A DNA stretch of 64,000 bases, from positions 62,001 through 126,000 of the forward strand of contig JAUGWO010000016.1 of assembly GCA_049724395.1 (NCBI GenBank). The letters are read 5' to 3'. The notes beneath the pieces are model-generated. The model ran no database searches and had not been told where the DNA came from. It was given only the letters and a program-made list of their open reading frames with translations. Positions 46,462 to 59,155 of this stretch are shown here, in pieces (the stretch's first letter is position 1; the number at the start of each line of letters is the position of its first letter). Position numbers and translations under genes: made by a program. The DNA comes from Spongospora subterranea f. sp. subterranea (taxonomy: Eukaryota > Endomyxa: Phytomyxea > Phytomyxea > Plasmodiophorida).

Positions 46462-46928
46462 AATGACAACTACAGTGGACGGCGATGAACGACATAGGCG
46501 GGAGGATAGTACTGATGTTTGACCTACACTTTTGTCAACATTTGACTGCAGCTCTAGGGACGCCTGTTATGGGGAAACCCTCAGCCAACAAAACGGTGTT
46601 TGCTAAATCGGAAAAATCATACAGATATGGACAATAATAGACCGAAGAGCGGTCGAAGGATTGGACTGGATAATAACCCCAGAGATGTAGGTACCGCTAT
46701 AGAAAACGATAGAAGGCGACCGGATAAATTGACGGTCGCAGGAGCGATTGTTGGTGGCGAGGATTTGGTCGCGGGTGTCTGCGGATTGCGATCCCTGGTC
46801 TGCACAGCGGTCGCGACCACCGACGGCCCCAGACCAGGCGAGACCATGATTCGGTGATGGCGACTGGAGCGCTGTTAGTTATAAGTGATTTGACTGGATC
46901 CGATCCGAGGCCAATCCACATCTGCAAG

Positions 46929-47222
46929 GGGGGGGGGCCCGCATGACAAGGACCTTTAATAGGGGGCCGCATGACCAGGACCCTCTAATAGCGGGCCGCA
47001 TGACAAGGACCCTCTAATAGCGGGCCGCATGACAAGGACCTCTGATAGGGGGCCGCATGACAAGGAACTCTGATAGGGGGCCGTATGACAAGGACCCTCT
47101 ATTAGCGGGTTGCATGACAAGGACCTCTGATAGGGGGCCGCATGACAAGGAACTCTGATAGGGGGCCGTATGACAAGGACTCTGATAGGGCGCCGCATGA
47201 CAAGGACCTCTGATAGGGGACC
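46929..47222 (+). repeat. Minisatellite, unit ~28-31 bases
   Basis: About ten head-to-tail copies of a GGGGGCCGCATGACAAGGACCTCTGATA-type unit, varying between CTCTAATAGC and CTCTGATAGG endings. Frames across it are repeat products only. Confidence 0.95.
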
Positions 47223-47425
47223 CGAGAAAGGCGGGACTGGGGTACGGCTAATGTGGGACACGACACTTTCCAGACCGCTTCCATCATATCAGACCTGTTC
47301 AACTGAACAGCATCCATGGGAATGTCGTTGACGATTATTCGAAATGGAGCCCGAAATGATCGCGGAGTTTGCGCGAATCCAACCCCCGATCTGGTTAGAA
47401 ATTGTGGTGTTGCTGTTGATCGTGA

Positions 47426-47860
47426 ATGGTTTTATTGAGAGAAGTCGCTATGAATAGTTCACTGTGTCGTCAATCACAAACATTAAAGTGCTCGTACTTG
47501 TTTTGCAGTTTTCTGTTGATCAGTTACACCGAAAAAAACATTTCTTTGTTCTCGTTCTTCAAACCTGTTTTTTGTTTGAGGAATCTGATGTGTTGTCGTT
47601 CGAGTAACGGTAATTTCACTTATCAACAACTGGATCAAAGTGGATCTTTGCCTGCAACAATGTGTCGTTGTACTTCAATTCCAATGGCAATCTCTCAGCG
47701 TAAATGTTTCACCAAGAAAAACAACGAACCTCAAATTAATGTCAATGTGATTGATTGGGCATTATCGTTGAGAATGACAGTTGAAGTGGAATTGAGAAGA
47801 TGCGTTGATAATGAGAAAAATCGGAACAATGACTCAGTTGTATTCCCATGTGTGCGGTGT
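47426..47860. other. AT-rich intergenic stretch
   Basis: A 161-codon plus-strand frame (47426-47911) is open here, but its composition (Ser/Phe/Leu/Cys rich, no conserved motif) and its overlap with the COX7a exon on the other strand argue against a gene. Confidence 0.4.
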
Positions 47861-48213
47861 TCAACTTTCAATCTTGTTAGTGCCATAAATCATATGGCTG
47901 GCCGTATATAAAGTAAAACCGACGGAATTCACAAGAACAAACGCTCCAATATAAAACGTAGGTTTACCCCATGCACCCTGTTAACACCATAAGAAAAAAT
48001 GCCGACTTTGTGACCAAGATAACAGAATTGATCGTATTCTCATCATGCACCCTAAAAGCCTACCTTTAGGTACGTTGGACAGGTCTCCTGTTGAAAAGCC
48101 TTCTGGGCCTCTTTGATTCTTGGAGGTGTGGACTCGAATAGACCAGTGCTTGCCAAGCGTCTGTTCCCGATGGATCTGGCCAGAGCAGCATTCGCCCTGA
48201 TGCCGAAGCTCAT
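47861..48213 (-). CDS. Cytochrome c oxidase subunit 7a-like
   Basis: Exons 48064-48213 and 47861-47977 join in phase across an 86-base intron to 88 residues. The N-terminus is an Arg/Ala/Ser mitochondrial presequence (SFGIRANAALARSIGNRRLAS). The mature part matches the COX7a line: IKEAQKAFQQETCPTYLKG, with the conserved YLKG before the membrane helix, then KPTFYIGAFVLVNSVGFTLYTASHMIYG and a short tail. COX7a is a nuclear-encoded single-helix subunit of complex IV, with relatives that bridge respiratory supercomplexes. Length suits the family. Confidence 0.8.
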
Positions 48214-48890
48214 GTTGTTGATACTGGAGCCCGTCGATTATTGCTTCACGATGTTGTTGATAGGCCTGCAGTGCCGACAAGGGGTCGGGTTGCGATGCAA
48301 ACCCTACACTTAACCTGTCGCGTAACTGTACTTAGCAGCACTGTAGCGGAGTAGATACACCCAGAGATTACTGGTAACGGTTATTTACCCGGAAGGAGAT
48401 GGCTTGATGCAGCGTCAACAAGAGGGTGCGAGTTTTTATAAATCTGTTGAATTGCTCAAGGCGCGTCTGGACGTACGGTTTATTAAGATTAAAACTGGCT
48501 GTTTGAACAGTCATAAATATGTCCGAAACATTTTTTGGTATAGTAACATACACAGTACGAGACGATAACTATTGCGGTGCTGGTTTAAGGCTGCCCACAA
48601 TGTATCCTTTAGCAGGATGGACTTTACGAAAAAAAAAAAAGATAAATAGGATAGCACCAAGATGTCGCCGAACGAGCTGGCAACTACAGTATTCCGTGAG
48701 AACCGTGTTCTAGTCCTTCCGGTTGTCAAAGGCCGCGATCTGGACCTTCAGAGGGTCACTTGGAAGTTGGAACTGTATACACTTTACAGTCACGCGCGAT
48801 ATCCTTTACGCGCACATCATCAAAATTTCAATTTAGTCGGATTTCTGCGAGGAAGACTCGGTCAGCCCGTTAGGACTCACCGAGGCGAAA
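48214..48890. other. Short intergenic region between divergent genes
   Basis: COX7a reads leftwards and ASPM rightwards from this 0.68-kb region, which should hold both promoters. Minus-strand coding-like fragments (TTGRTRTRFSRNTVVASSFGD at ~48.7 kb; VTIPKNVSDIFMTVQTASFNL at ~48.5 kb) hint at a further small gene that I could not assemble. Confidence 0.3.
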
Positions 48891-51800
48891 ATGCACGATG
48901 AAATTCCGAAGACTTCTTCTCAATCAACAGAGGGACAAACGCCAGATGCTACACTCAGTTTGGAAGGCTTCACACCTCCAGTATATATTGAGTTCGGCCG
49001 CGTGGTGGTCAGTCAATACATTGTTTTTCCTTACTTCATCGGATCGCTAATTTGCACGATGACAGAGTGGAGTGCAGGTTTCCAAAATACTACGCATATG
49101 CAATCCAGCTCGGCAACCAGTTTCTGCTGAATTTGATCCATGGTCCGATAGTATGGTCGCCGTTAATATCGTACAGGTAACCTAGGCTGTTAACTGAGGT
49201 GTTGGTACTTAAAATTCGATATTGCTCTTAGTTTGATTTGGGCGAAGAAGGCGATTCAATGGATGTCACCATATCTTGGACACCATCAACAGGCAGCGCA
49301 GAGGGAGTTAACTGGCGTACCCCGCTATCTCTGAAATGTGGCAGCAGACAGAAGTTCAAAATTGTATTGACCGGTACCTCCATTATAGTTGCTCAAAAAC
49401 CCCCTCGCAAGAAATGGTCCCATAAAGCCGCTGTAATCAAAGAAAATCTTTCAGATGAGAATGTTTTGAAGAACGAGCGTCAATCTACTGCATGGATCGC
49501 AAATTTTGATGATGAAAGGTCACATACAGTTAGAAAGCCGCTAGAGGACGCCGTTAAACATCAGAAGAAGAAAGAAATACTATCGATGTCAAAACAAAAT
49601 TTTGTTCCTGGTGGTGCTAAATATAGTGCTGGCATCGTCCATAAAAAATTGTCAAAATCTAGCCTACAATCAGCCTCGAAAAAGCACCTCCTCGTTGATG
49701 CGTTTTCGAAGGTTACTAAAGATGATACGACGAAAAAACCGGAGATCCGTTTAAAGAACTTATCACAGTTTAGGCTCCCCTCGGATCAGAAAAAGGTAAC
49801 TATGTGTGGCTGCCTGATTTTATTGCGATCTGATTTTCGTAGAAAGAAAGTGCCGGTGCTGCGCCAGGATATCGCAGGCACCAGTTTTACGATGAAGAAT
49901 GGATTGATAAACAGGAGCGAGGTCTCGTAACATGGATCAACTTCGTTTTCAAGCAGCGGGAAAGCCCCGAAGCTTTCATGTTTGGTCAGTCTCTGTGGTG
50001 TTTTTGCATCATAAGCCAATTTTTGTTAATGCATAGATCGCGATACGAGTGGGCCTTACATAACCGTCAGCGAGCATAGATCCCATGCCCAATTGCTTCA
50101 AACTGCTTTCTTTTGCTACCATTCCGCGCCATCACAACAAATTATTCGCAATGTTGAACAAGTATGTACAGTAAAAAAAGTGACTCCCATTCTATCAATA
50201 ATATCACTGTTAGGCTATTTCGCTTGGACACATGCGAATTCGCGATGATATTCGAATGCTAAATGACTTAGGACTGCGCGACCGCTTCGTCAATCTACTC
50301 CTAATGTACAATCCCTCTTGGCTTGTATTGGCGTTGGAAACCGGTACCGCCATCTTTGTGCTTTAAGAGTAATTGTGCTTAGCATATTTTCAGTATATGG
50401 AGAATTGCTTCCCCGGACGACGTGTTTGAGGAGTTTCATACAGACTCGAATGTTATCCAATGACGAAGTTGACACTGAACATACGTAGGTCGAGCAACAA
50501 CTAAAAAAGGCAAGTGTGAAACGTTTGTTTTCTAGGTATCTTCGCACCCCTCAGGGTCAGCCGTTTTTTGACGAAACCCATCAGCAAGCCCTGCAAACGT
50601 TTACGTTAAAAAAATTCATGCAGACTGTCATCTTCTTAGATATCGCAAAATCACAAAGTTTGTTGTGTTGCAAACCTATTTTTGGAATGTATTGCCGAAA
50701 CTTCATTTTCTAGATATATATCCTACGTCGCCGTGTTTGTTTCTTGTCAGCTCTTGTCTGAAGTCAACTAAGGCTGTCATGACTGAATTCGCATCTTCTT
50801 TTATGGCATCTCAAGGCGATTTAGTTAAATCTGTTTCACAGATGTGCAAATATGACTGCATTGCTCACCAAGTTTGATCACCCTTACCTGAGTTTTATGT
50901 TGTCTGACGTGAGTTTCAGTCAGCAATTGACGAATACGATTTCTGTGTTCACAATCTCAGTAACGACTTGCGTGATGGTGTTCGATTGTGTGGTCTGGTT
51001 GATAAACCCGATCTGATGCAACAGGTTAGTAGTTGCAAAGGCTCGGGTTTGTATATCAAAACAATGTTTTAGGTTCTGCTACCCGCGATAAACAGAACTC
51101 GCAAAAAACACAACGTCTCGCTGGCGCTACGATCATTTGCGGAAATTGGGTTATCTACAATACAGGTGATTTCGTGGTTTTGCTTTCGTATTGCCGCTGA
51201 TTGGGTTTGGTTTTCCTAGTGCTCTGCAGACGACATCGTGGATGGCAATCTTCAACACATCATCTCATTTATGTGGCGAATTGTAATGCAAGTAACAATC
51301 CCATCTTTGATCAGTGTTCCCTCCTTATTCAACGAAATTCGACTCGTCCGAAAAGAAATGAAGCCCGCTCTCATGGACGAGCATTATGTGGAAATGTATC
51401 CAAATAACTTGCAATTACAGGTTCTCAACTTCACCAGTCTCGTTTTTTTATCGTTGAAATTGAATCTAAATCAGTATTTGCTACGGTGGTGTGCAACGAT
51501 CTGTGCAAAATACGACTTCACCGTTTCTAACTTTACCTCGTCTTTTGTCGGCGGTCGCGCCTTCGCTCTGATTATTCACTATTATTATCCTCAACTCATC
51601 AAACTTGAAGATATCAAGGATACGATACAGACGTTGCAACATCGTTTGAAAGTAACCGTGCTGCGCCCAATCTTAGGTTCGACATCAATTCGTTATTCTG
51701 TTTGTTCAGAATCAGTTGCCAATTGAGACCAGTGGCAATGGTCATGACGTCAGCTGGATGCAGTTTGTTTACTTGAATGCCCCGAAAGAAGAGGCAAGAA

Positions 51801-54800
51801 TACCTGCTGTCTAGTCACATGTCGCTTATTCAATTGTCAGGTTGATGTCGCCCTTGAAGGTGAACGTTCGAATGCCCGCCTTGTGGCTTCTGCAACAACA
51901 GTGTTGGGATCCATCCCTTCTTTTTTCCGAGATTCGGGTAAGGCTTCGGATTATTGAATTCATGCGCTAATCTCCTGTTTAGGAAAGATCTCCAAGCAAG
52001 GTGTATTTCCAGACGAGAAAGTTGTGATAACGTATCTTTCCTATCTCTGTGCTCGTTTACTAGTTTTGAGTAAAGAATCTCATGCTGCAAGGATACTTCA
52101 AAATGGTTGGCGAAATTTTCAACGACAACAAAAGTATATTTGCTCTCCTCTCAAGATATAACGAACTGAATGTCATTATAGTGCTTCTCGTGTCCCGGAT
52201 GCGGCACAGACCTTGTCCGCATCAATCAGATCTTACAATAATGTACACAATAATTTTTGCCTTGCATCTTTGCAGCTAAATTTTCAATCCAGGCTTCTTC
52301 GTTTTTGGCCTTCCGAAGAGCCACCGTTCCTCTACAGTCAATCATTTCGGTATATCTGCCTCAGTGTCTGGTATTTTCATTCCGAGGAAAGGTGTTGTTA
52401 TTGCAATCAGAAATTCGTACGTGGCTTGTTTTCTACCGTGAAACTGGCTTAATGTTTTGAGTTTAATAGGTACACGTCAAGCATATGCAGCGTTTCGGAA
52501 TGAAAAAGCTGCTGTTACAATTCAGTTATTTTTTCGAAAATATCGTCATCTGAATGCTACAAACACCTTACAAATTTTTGCTTCCTGTGTTTATAGTTAC
52601 ACCAAATTTCAACGAGTAATCTCTTTGAGACGGCGACGATCTGCGTCCGTTATTCATGCAGCCTATCAGAAACACCGTAATATGATTGCAATCAAAAGGC
52701 TCCATGCGATAAATGTTGTTTCATCCGCTCTTGAAACTCGTCGTTTATCTGAACTTTATGCTCGACGAATACTTCTGAAAAGACGAAACGCCGCCAGCTG
52801 TATTCAACAGTTTATGCGTCAATTCCTGGCCAAAAGGTTTCTTCGACGCAAGGAGGCTGTTCGGACTGTTCAGTGTGTTTTGCAAGGAATCATTGCCTTT
52901 CAAGGCTTCCAGCAGTGCTTGCATCAACGCAGATCCAAAGCTGCAACAACGATCCAACAAATATTCAAAACATTTCAAGCAAGGCTGCACGAAAAACGTC
53001 GTTGTGCCGTTGGTGTCATTTTTGTGTCAATTTTCGCTGTTCGAACTGTCGATCAGTTCAGTCAACTCCAGAAGTTACGAAAGCTTCGTTCTGCCGTTAT
53101 AATTCAGCGGTCTACAAGACTTCATCTGCAAAGAATCCGCGTTCGACGCATCACTGCCGCATGTAACTTGCAATCCTCGTTTTGGTCTTATTGTTCTGTC
53201 ACAAGTTTTCTACTGCAACTGCAATACCGTCGTGACGTAGCGGCACGTTTGATTCAGGTTGTATTGCGGCGGCATCAACAGCGTGTATATTCCCGGAAGG
53301 TAGCTGCCGCTGTTTCCCTTCAGGCATCCATGGCCTCTTGCAAGACAACGAAAATATTTAGTTCGTTACTGGTGCGGCGGAAAATCCGCTGTGCCAAAAC
53401 AATCCAGTCATCGTTCAAAAGGTATCAAGAAAATTTGTTCGTCAAAAGATCGCTTTCAAGTCAAATTATCCAGTCCTCATTCGCATCGTTACGGTGCTCT
53501 AAATGTTTTCGCGTTTTATTAGGGATGCGGAAACGCTACTCAGCCATCCAAATCCAGAAATGGTTCAGAAAACGCGCTCTTCGAATTCATCAGCATCGGG
53601 TTGCATCGGGTCTGGTAGTTCAATCGCTGATATCAACATTGAGGACCGTTGCCTTTTTCTCCCAAATTTTATACCGTCGCCGAGATCGTAGTTGCAGAAC
53701 TGTCCAAAACCGGGTCAGAGAATTTCTTCGCAAGAAGAAAGAAAGAACAGAATCCGATTCTATTTTGATTCAAGCCAGTCTTAGGGTCGCTATTGCAAAT
53801 GCCTCATTCAAACAATGTCTCAACATTAGACAACGTATCTCGGTAAAGAAAATTCAGTTCGTCTTCCGCAGGCACAGGGTGATTGAAGCCAACAAACGTA
53901 ACGCCTCATCGGCAATGTTGCAATCTGCTTTCAGTTCATATCATCGACGGATAATATTTCTCAAAGTTTTGCGTAATAAGCAAAATCGCGCGCTAAGGAT
54001 CGTTCAAGATGCTGTTCTGCGATATCAGAAAGTGGTGCATCATCGTCGTATTGTTGCAGCGCTAGCCATTCAATCTTTGTTCCAGCAACATCGGCTCAAG
54101 ACTTCAACCAAACGACTCTTCATATACAAGATTGGTCGTTCAGCGACAGTTATACAACGTCGCGTTAGGTTCCACCTCAACAGTATGCGAACCCTACGGT
54201 TAGTTGCGTCCATTTCACTTCAAGCGGGAATGTCAGCCCTGCATACGCGATCGATAGCTCTCCAAGTTTCTGAGTATCGCCGTTTGTGGGCTTCTCGCTT
54301 AATTTTCCGATGTATGTCTGCTTTCCATCACCGTCGTGTTGCTGCTGCAAAAACCGTCCAGACCACGATATCTGCGTACGTGTCTCATACACTTGTACAA
54401 GTGCTGCAGGGAATGAGACGTCACGCCAGCGCTCGACGCATTCAGTGTGCTACAAGAAGCTTCCTCTCTCAGTTGAGACAGCGCAGAGTAGCTGCCCTTC
54501 GTGTCGTCCAAGCATATTTTAACGGTCTATCATCAGAACTTTCATTCGGTCGCATTATAGGTTTCAGACGTGATATGTGTGCCTCTATAATTCAAAGGGC
54601 GCTTTTACGTCATCGAGATTTCTGTTTTCAGCGCCGACTCCTTGCTGTAAGCATAGTCCAGACAACGTTTTCTTCTTTGATTACCGCAACATCCGCCACA
54701 AAGATGCTGTTTTTTCAACAAACAATATGTGCGCGACGTATTCAGTTCGCCTTCCGTTCTCATCGTCTACGTATGGCCAAGCGTACTGCAGCAGCGTTAT

Positions 54801-56132
54801 TGCAAGTCCAGTCTGCAATATCTTGTTACTATACCGTACGAAGAACCGCACATTTGATTGGTCTTCGGCAACATTCTTGTGCAGCCGTTCTCCAACGTCG
54901 TTTCAAAGCAAGGGCAAATCTTCGAACTGAAAAAAAAGAAACAATTGTTGCGGCTTTGAATGCTGTCATTACGAGCAAGTCTGTTTTCCCTGGTATTCTG
55001 AAGTGCCGACGTGCGCTAGCTGCCACGGTTATACAGAAGTTTATAAGTCGACAAGTCCAAGCTGCCGCCCAGTCCAGATATATTTTGAAGGTCAACTCAA
55101 GCTCTTTGCTCCAATTATGCATCAAAAGTATGCCTCTGCATCAGTGTTCGATTTTTCGTAACTGAACAAAACTGTTTGCAGCGAATCGTTGCCACATTGA
55201 GTACCTTGAAAATCGGCGCAAGATCATATCTGTGCAATCGATGTGGCGAGGTCGTGCTGCCCGAATGCACGCATCTACTCTTGTTCAAGCGGCTTGTAAA
55301 CGGATTCTTGATGCGTCCACTCGTTGGTCTCCTGAACTTACTATTGGTTTCCGAACGCGGCAGGCTCTGGACATATTGCTCAAGTATGCATGGAAATTTC
55401 TTCTTTTGTCTTTTTTTCTAACTTTCGCAATTCTGTCAGCTCGACAAAGCTGGCTCCTATTACGCACGCCTGCCGAACTCTTGACACCGTGACAAGGACG
55501 CTTCCTGGATGCGCTGTTGATGCTGTTGATCAAAACGCGTAAGTCAAACCCACTATACGTTCAAACCAAATCGGTTTGTCTTATTTCTAATAGGGTTCCC
55601 GTTCTTTATGCGCTAATGAGGTTCGAATTTTGTTTCTGGTCAGTTGTTTCTCAAACGTTGGTTGTTTCAGAGGTCTTAATCGAAGCAAGCCCCACCTTGA
55701 ATTGTTAGGCTATACGCTGAATATACTCGGTATGATCAAGCGCATTGCCCTGCACTTCATTGAAACCCTTGGCTTTGTGTAGTAAATCTTTCGGAGATTT
55801 CAAGCACTCGCGTCCACGTATTTAGTGATCTTTCATGCGCTGAGGTGGTTCTTGAACTTATTCAGACGCAACGCGAAAACGGCGATTTGTTCATTAAAGC
55901 GTGCAATCTGCTGACGACAGGGTGCCAATATCCACCATTCGTGACTGTCCTGCAAGGGTCAATAAAGCGACTCAGCTCAATTCACGCTTTGCTTTCAAGA
56001 AAGCTTGAAATGCAAGTGCGATATCAACCTCCTAACGGAACGCATACAAAGCAACTGAACATGCTCAAACGGTCCGTCCGATCGCTAGAAGTTCTGCAAA
56101 CGCGTATACGGCCAACATCAGCCGCCGGCTAA
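48891..56132 (+). CDS. ASPM: ASPM/abnormal spindle-like protein
   Basis: A microtubule minus-end and spindle-pole protein that binds calmodulin and, with katanin, focuses spindle poles. The domain order is complete. The N-terminal ASH domain (48891-49450, three exons) shows [46 protein letters not shown] and [11 protein letters not shown]. Then [39 protein letters not shown] (50.2-50.5 kb), [17 protein letters not shown] (50.6 kb), CH domain 1 ([47 protein letters not shown], 50.9-51.3 kb) and CH domain 2 ([32 protein letters not shown]). One exon of about 2.7 kb (52480-55165) holds around thirty IQ and IQ-like motifs. The tail (55.8-56.1 kb) is the ARM-like end. Exons are parted by ~50-base introns; several small ones are approximate. 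Confidence 0.93.
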
Positions 56133-56791
56133 ATTCAAGTTTTATCTACCGAAATTCAAATAAATTTTTTCATCTGTTTAATGTCCATCTTGAAATAAAT
56201 AATAATACCACCTCAGTACAAACGTGTTTTCATCATGCGCAGAAATTTGGAGTGGCCGCGATGCTTGACGCTTCCTTTGTTTAAAGTTGAAGCGCTTTAA
56301 CTGCAGTGTAAGGTGTAGGCATGACTGCAGGACAGAGAGGGCAGAATGCATCATATACGGTCTCCTCTCCGTTTGGGGGAACCCTTATCCGTTGTAGTTT
56401 CTTGATTTGCGGGATTTGACAATCAGCATTGAGTCAGTCTGCACAAGGCGACGTAGATGAGGTAAATGATCAACCGCGGCTACATGCTCCTAGCAACGCA
56501 AGTCGAGGTGCTGTCTACGACAGATTCAGATTACTGACGCTGAATACGAACAAAGATTTTGTTGGGGTAGATTCTAGGTGAGGTATATTGAAGAACAATG
56601 ATCAGGAACTGATATCCATTCTAGAAGCAGACCCATTACGGCAGTTGTCGGATCGAAAGTAAAACGGAGTAGTAATAATAATGGTTTGTGGCTGTATATA
56701 ATATATATAGATGGGCGCTGCGTGGTTTCCTGGTTTGAACAGGTCACAGCTTTGCTTAAATACAAAATAAATGCAATATGTACATCGGGAA
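56133..56791. other. Intergenic region between convergent genes
   Basis: No coding signal; AT-rich around 56690-56720 (TATATAATATATATAG). ASPM and the reductase gene end towards each other here. Confidence 0.5.
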
Positions 56792-59155
56792 TTAATCCCA
56801 CGCTTCTGCCATATATTTCCCTTGATGAATCTTGTTCTCCATAACCTCAATAGCTTGAGCTCGCGATAAACCTCCAGTGCGTCCAAGGATATCGGATATG
56901 AAGCACTCAAACACAGCAGTTGCCATCTGAAACAACTTCATCGATAACAGTTCTAACGGGAAGTTTTGACAAACCGATAATGTGCCGCAGACGTAGAAAA
57001 TCGCGTTGGAACTGATCAGACCAGCGACTTCTTCCGAGCGAGCTTTTAACGCATCCTAAATTTTCCTCAGTCACTATTGTCAGCATGTGCAGATTGATAC
57101 TACCTGTACGTATCGATATGGATGGGAATCAATTCGAGAAAAAGCTAAATCGATGCGTGTGATTGCTTGCGAAGTTTCCCATTCGCGCTGATACAGAAAT
57201 TCATCCTTGTTGTCGCGGAAACCGAAAAAGAGGAAGACTTGTCTAGAACCTGAAAACGGATGAGGGATTGAGATAAAGAATGATGTACCTTGACGTACCT
57301 TCTGGTAGATGTTGCAAAAACGACCGAAAAGGCGCAACACCAACGCCACATCCAATCATTACCAAAGACGGCAACCTAATTAATACGAAAATATTGGCAA
57401 CCATCGTAAACACAAATGTTTCGACCTGTCAAGAGGGGGCAAACGCAATTGTCTATTGTGGCGAATAAATAGTGGTATTTTGAAAAGAGAAGACGAATCC
57501 GTGCAACGACCCAAATGACACGTCTCCAGCCAATAGGTACATAAACCCCGGAACGACGAACACGAGGGAACTAATTGTTTTGCGTGCTCACTTATCGCGA
57601 CCTGACAAATTACTTTTCAAAACGAGACAGGTATTGATGATCGATTAAACATACCGTAAGATGAACTGTGCTAGGATGGCGAAACGGAGATGATGCAATA
57701 GAGTAATATCGCAGCGCTAGGGGCGGAAGTAAATCGCATAATTCATTGGCAGTTGGCCGGGCAGAGGAGTATTGTGCAAAAATGTCAGTGATCTTGACAG
57801 GAAAACGGATCAAAACCACGAATTGCTGAAACAATCCTGCTTACATTCGTGAAGTTTTCCCTTAATCGCTCCATGGGGACGGATAGTAAAGCAGTTGATT
57901 CTTCAAGTGAAGCTAATCTAAAATGACCACGGATTAACAAGGGCACGCTACAATACTGACAATTATTACTTTGCGACTGCAGCAATAACAACTTTGGAAG
58001 GAAGTGAACATATATCTAGATAATACGTCAGAGCCCATTGTAGCGTGCAGCTACACGATAAAGACGAGACAGATACAACTACATCCCCATCGAGCGACAA
58101 CTACGTTTCATCAGTAAAAAGATATCGATGAGATTAAAAGAGAACCGAAAAAGCTTACAGTATTCAATAACGACCTAACGATATTGCCTGGATTTGCGCA
58201 AGGAATTGCAACGCAGTCGCCCGGTTCATAGCTGCACTCAGGTGGAACCTTCAACTCTATATGCAGAACACGCCTGTTTAGCGACTTACACATGTAGTCA
58301 CTATGGACCAGAGTCGCCTCATGAACATCTGGTCCATATAATATTCTCGCCGCCATAACAGAGTTCGAGCTTGAAAACGGAGATACATCCGAGATGCTTG
58401 ACTGATACCGATCAGGATGATATGAGCATCTGAAATGGATTATTAAACATTATTCAACATTGATTGTGCATAGAAAACAGACGATTTCTGGCAACATTGA
58501 TCCGGAGTCGCGTTACAAGATTCAATTGCAGTAAACGACTCTTCAATGTCAGTCGAATGTGGATGTGCACGCTCAAATAGGTTAATTAAATTACGAATCC
58601 AAATATCAACAGATATCTGAGACAAATCCCAGGTCAATCCATTGTGATATAAGATCTACTGCACAAATCACCTGTCTTTGATCTTCATCAGCAGAATCCG
58701 CTTCTAAAGCAACACACAGACGTTTGGCCCCAAAATCGCGAAGCCTTACGTCAATTTTTTTGGAAAACCCGCAAAAATTGGACCATTGAGAATGACCTAC
58801 GCCAAGAACAGCGTAGGAAGTATCTGAAAAAATGTTCGACGTGCTACAGCTATCCAAATATTGGTCGAATTTAACGGCATTCTCAGGCGGCCCGCCCATC
58901 AAAAACGAACTGCAAACAAATATGACAGTCGATGGTCGCCGGGACATGAAAAACTCGAACTGGTTTAAGCATCCGAGATTGGCAGATATAGAAGATTCAC
59001 GAAAAGCGCCGAGCAATTGACGGGCGATCACTGAGATCGATGGCGATAATTAGAGATGAATGAGAGGAGTGACCATATACAATACTTAATGACACTCCTG
59101 TCTGCGATCCAAACAATATCAATACAGTGTCGTGGAGCCTTTCGAGACCAGTCAT
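56792..59155 (-). CDS. Methionine synthase reductase-like diflavin oxidoreductase
   Basis: Passes electrons NADPH-FAD-FMN, in MTRR to reactivate cob(II)alamin methionine synthase. FMN domain (58610-59155, two exons): TVLILFGSQTG, VIARQLLGAFRE, VIFVCSSFLMGGPPENAVKF, YAVLGVGHSQWSNFCGFSKKIDVRLRDFGAKRL and an acidic EADSADEDQ. The FC-(G)-K-ID-RL-GA line is that of MTRR rather than NDOR1. FAD/linker domain: HIELKVPPECSYEPGDCVAIPC, then LPPLALRYYSIASSP with the flavin-binding RxYS (57690 region). NADPH domain: MIGCGVGVAPFRSFLQHL (57300), FLFFGFRDNKDEFLYQREWE, AIFYVCG, and the end GGLSRAQAIEVMENKIHQGKYMAEAWD with aromatic near the C-terminus. No N-terminal membrane anchor, unlike cytochrome P450 reductase. 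About eight exons; only end points are given. Confidence 0.8.

Noticed and set aside
46956-47317. Minus-strand frames encoding a Pro/Leu/Ser/Cys repeat peptide
   Set aside because: Product of the minisatellite only; no start context or neighbours to support it.
47426-47911. 161-codon plus-strand frame
   Set aside because: Overlaps the second exon of the COX7a gene in antisense, and the peptide lacks conserved features.
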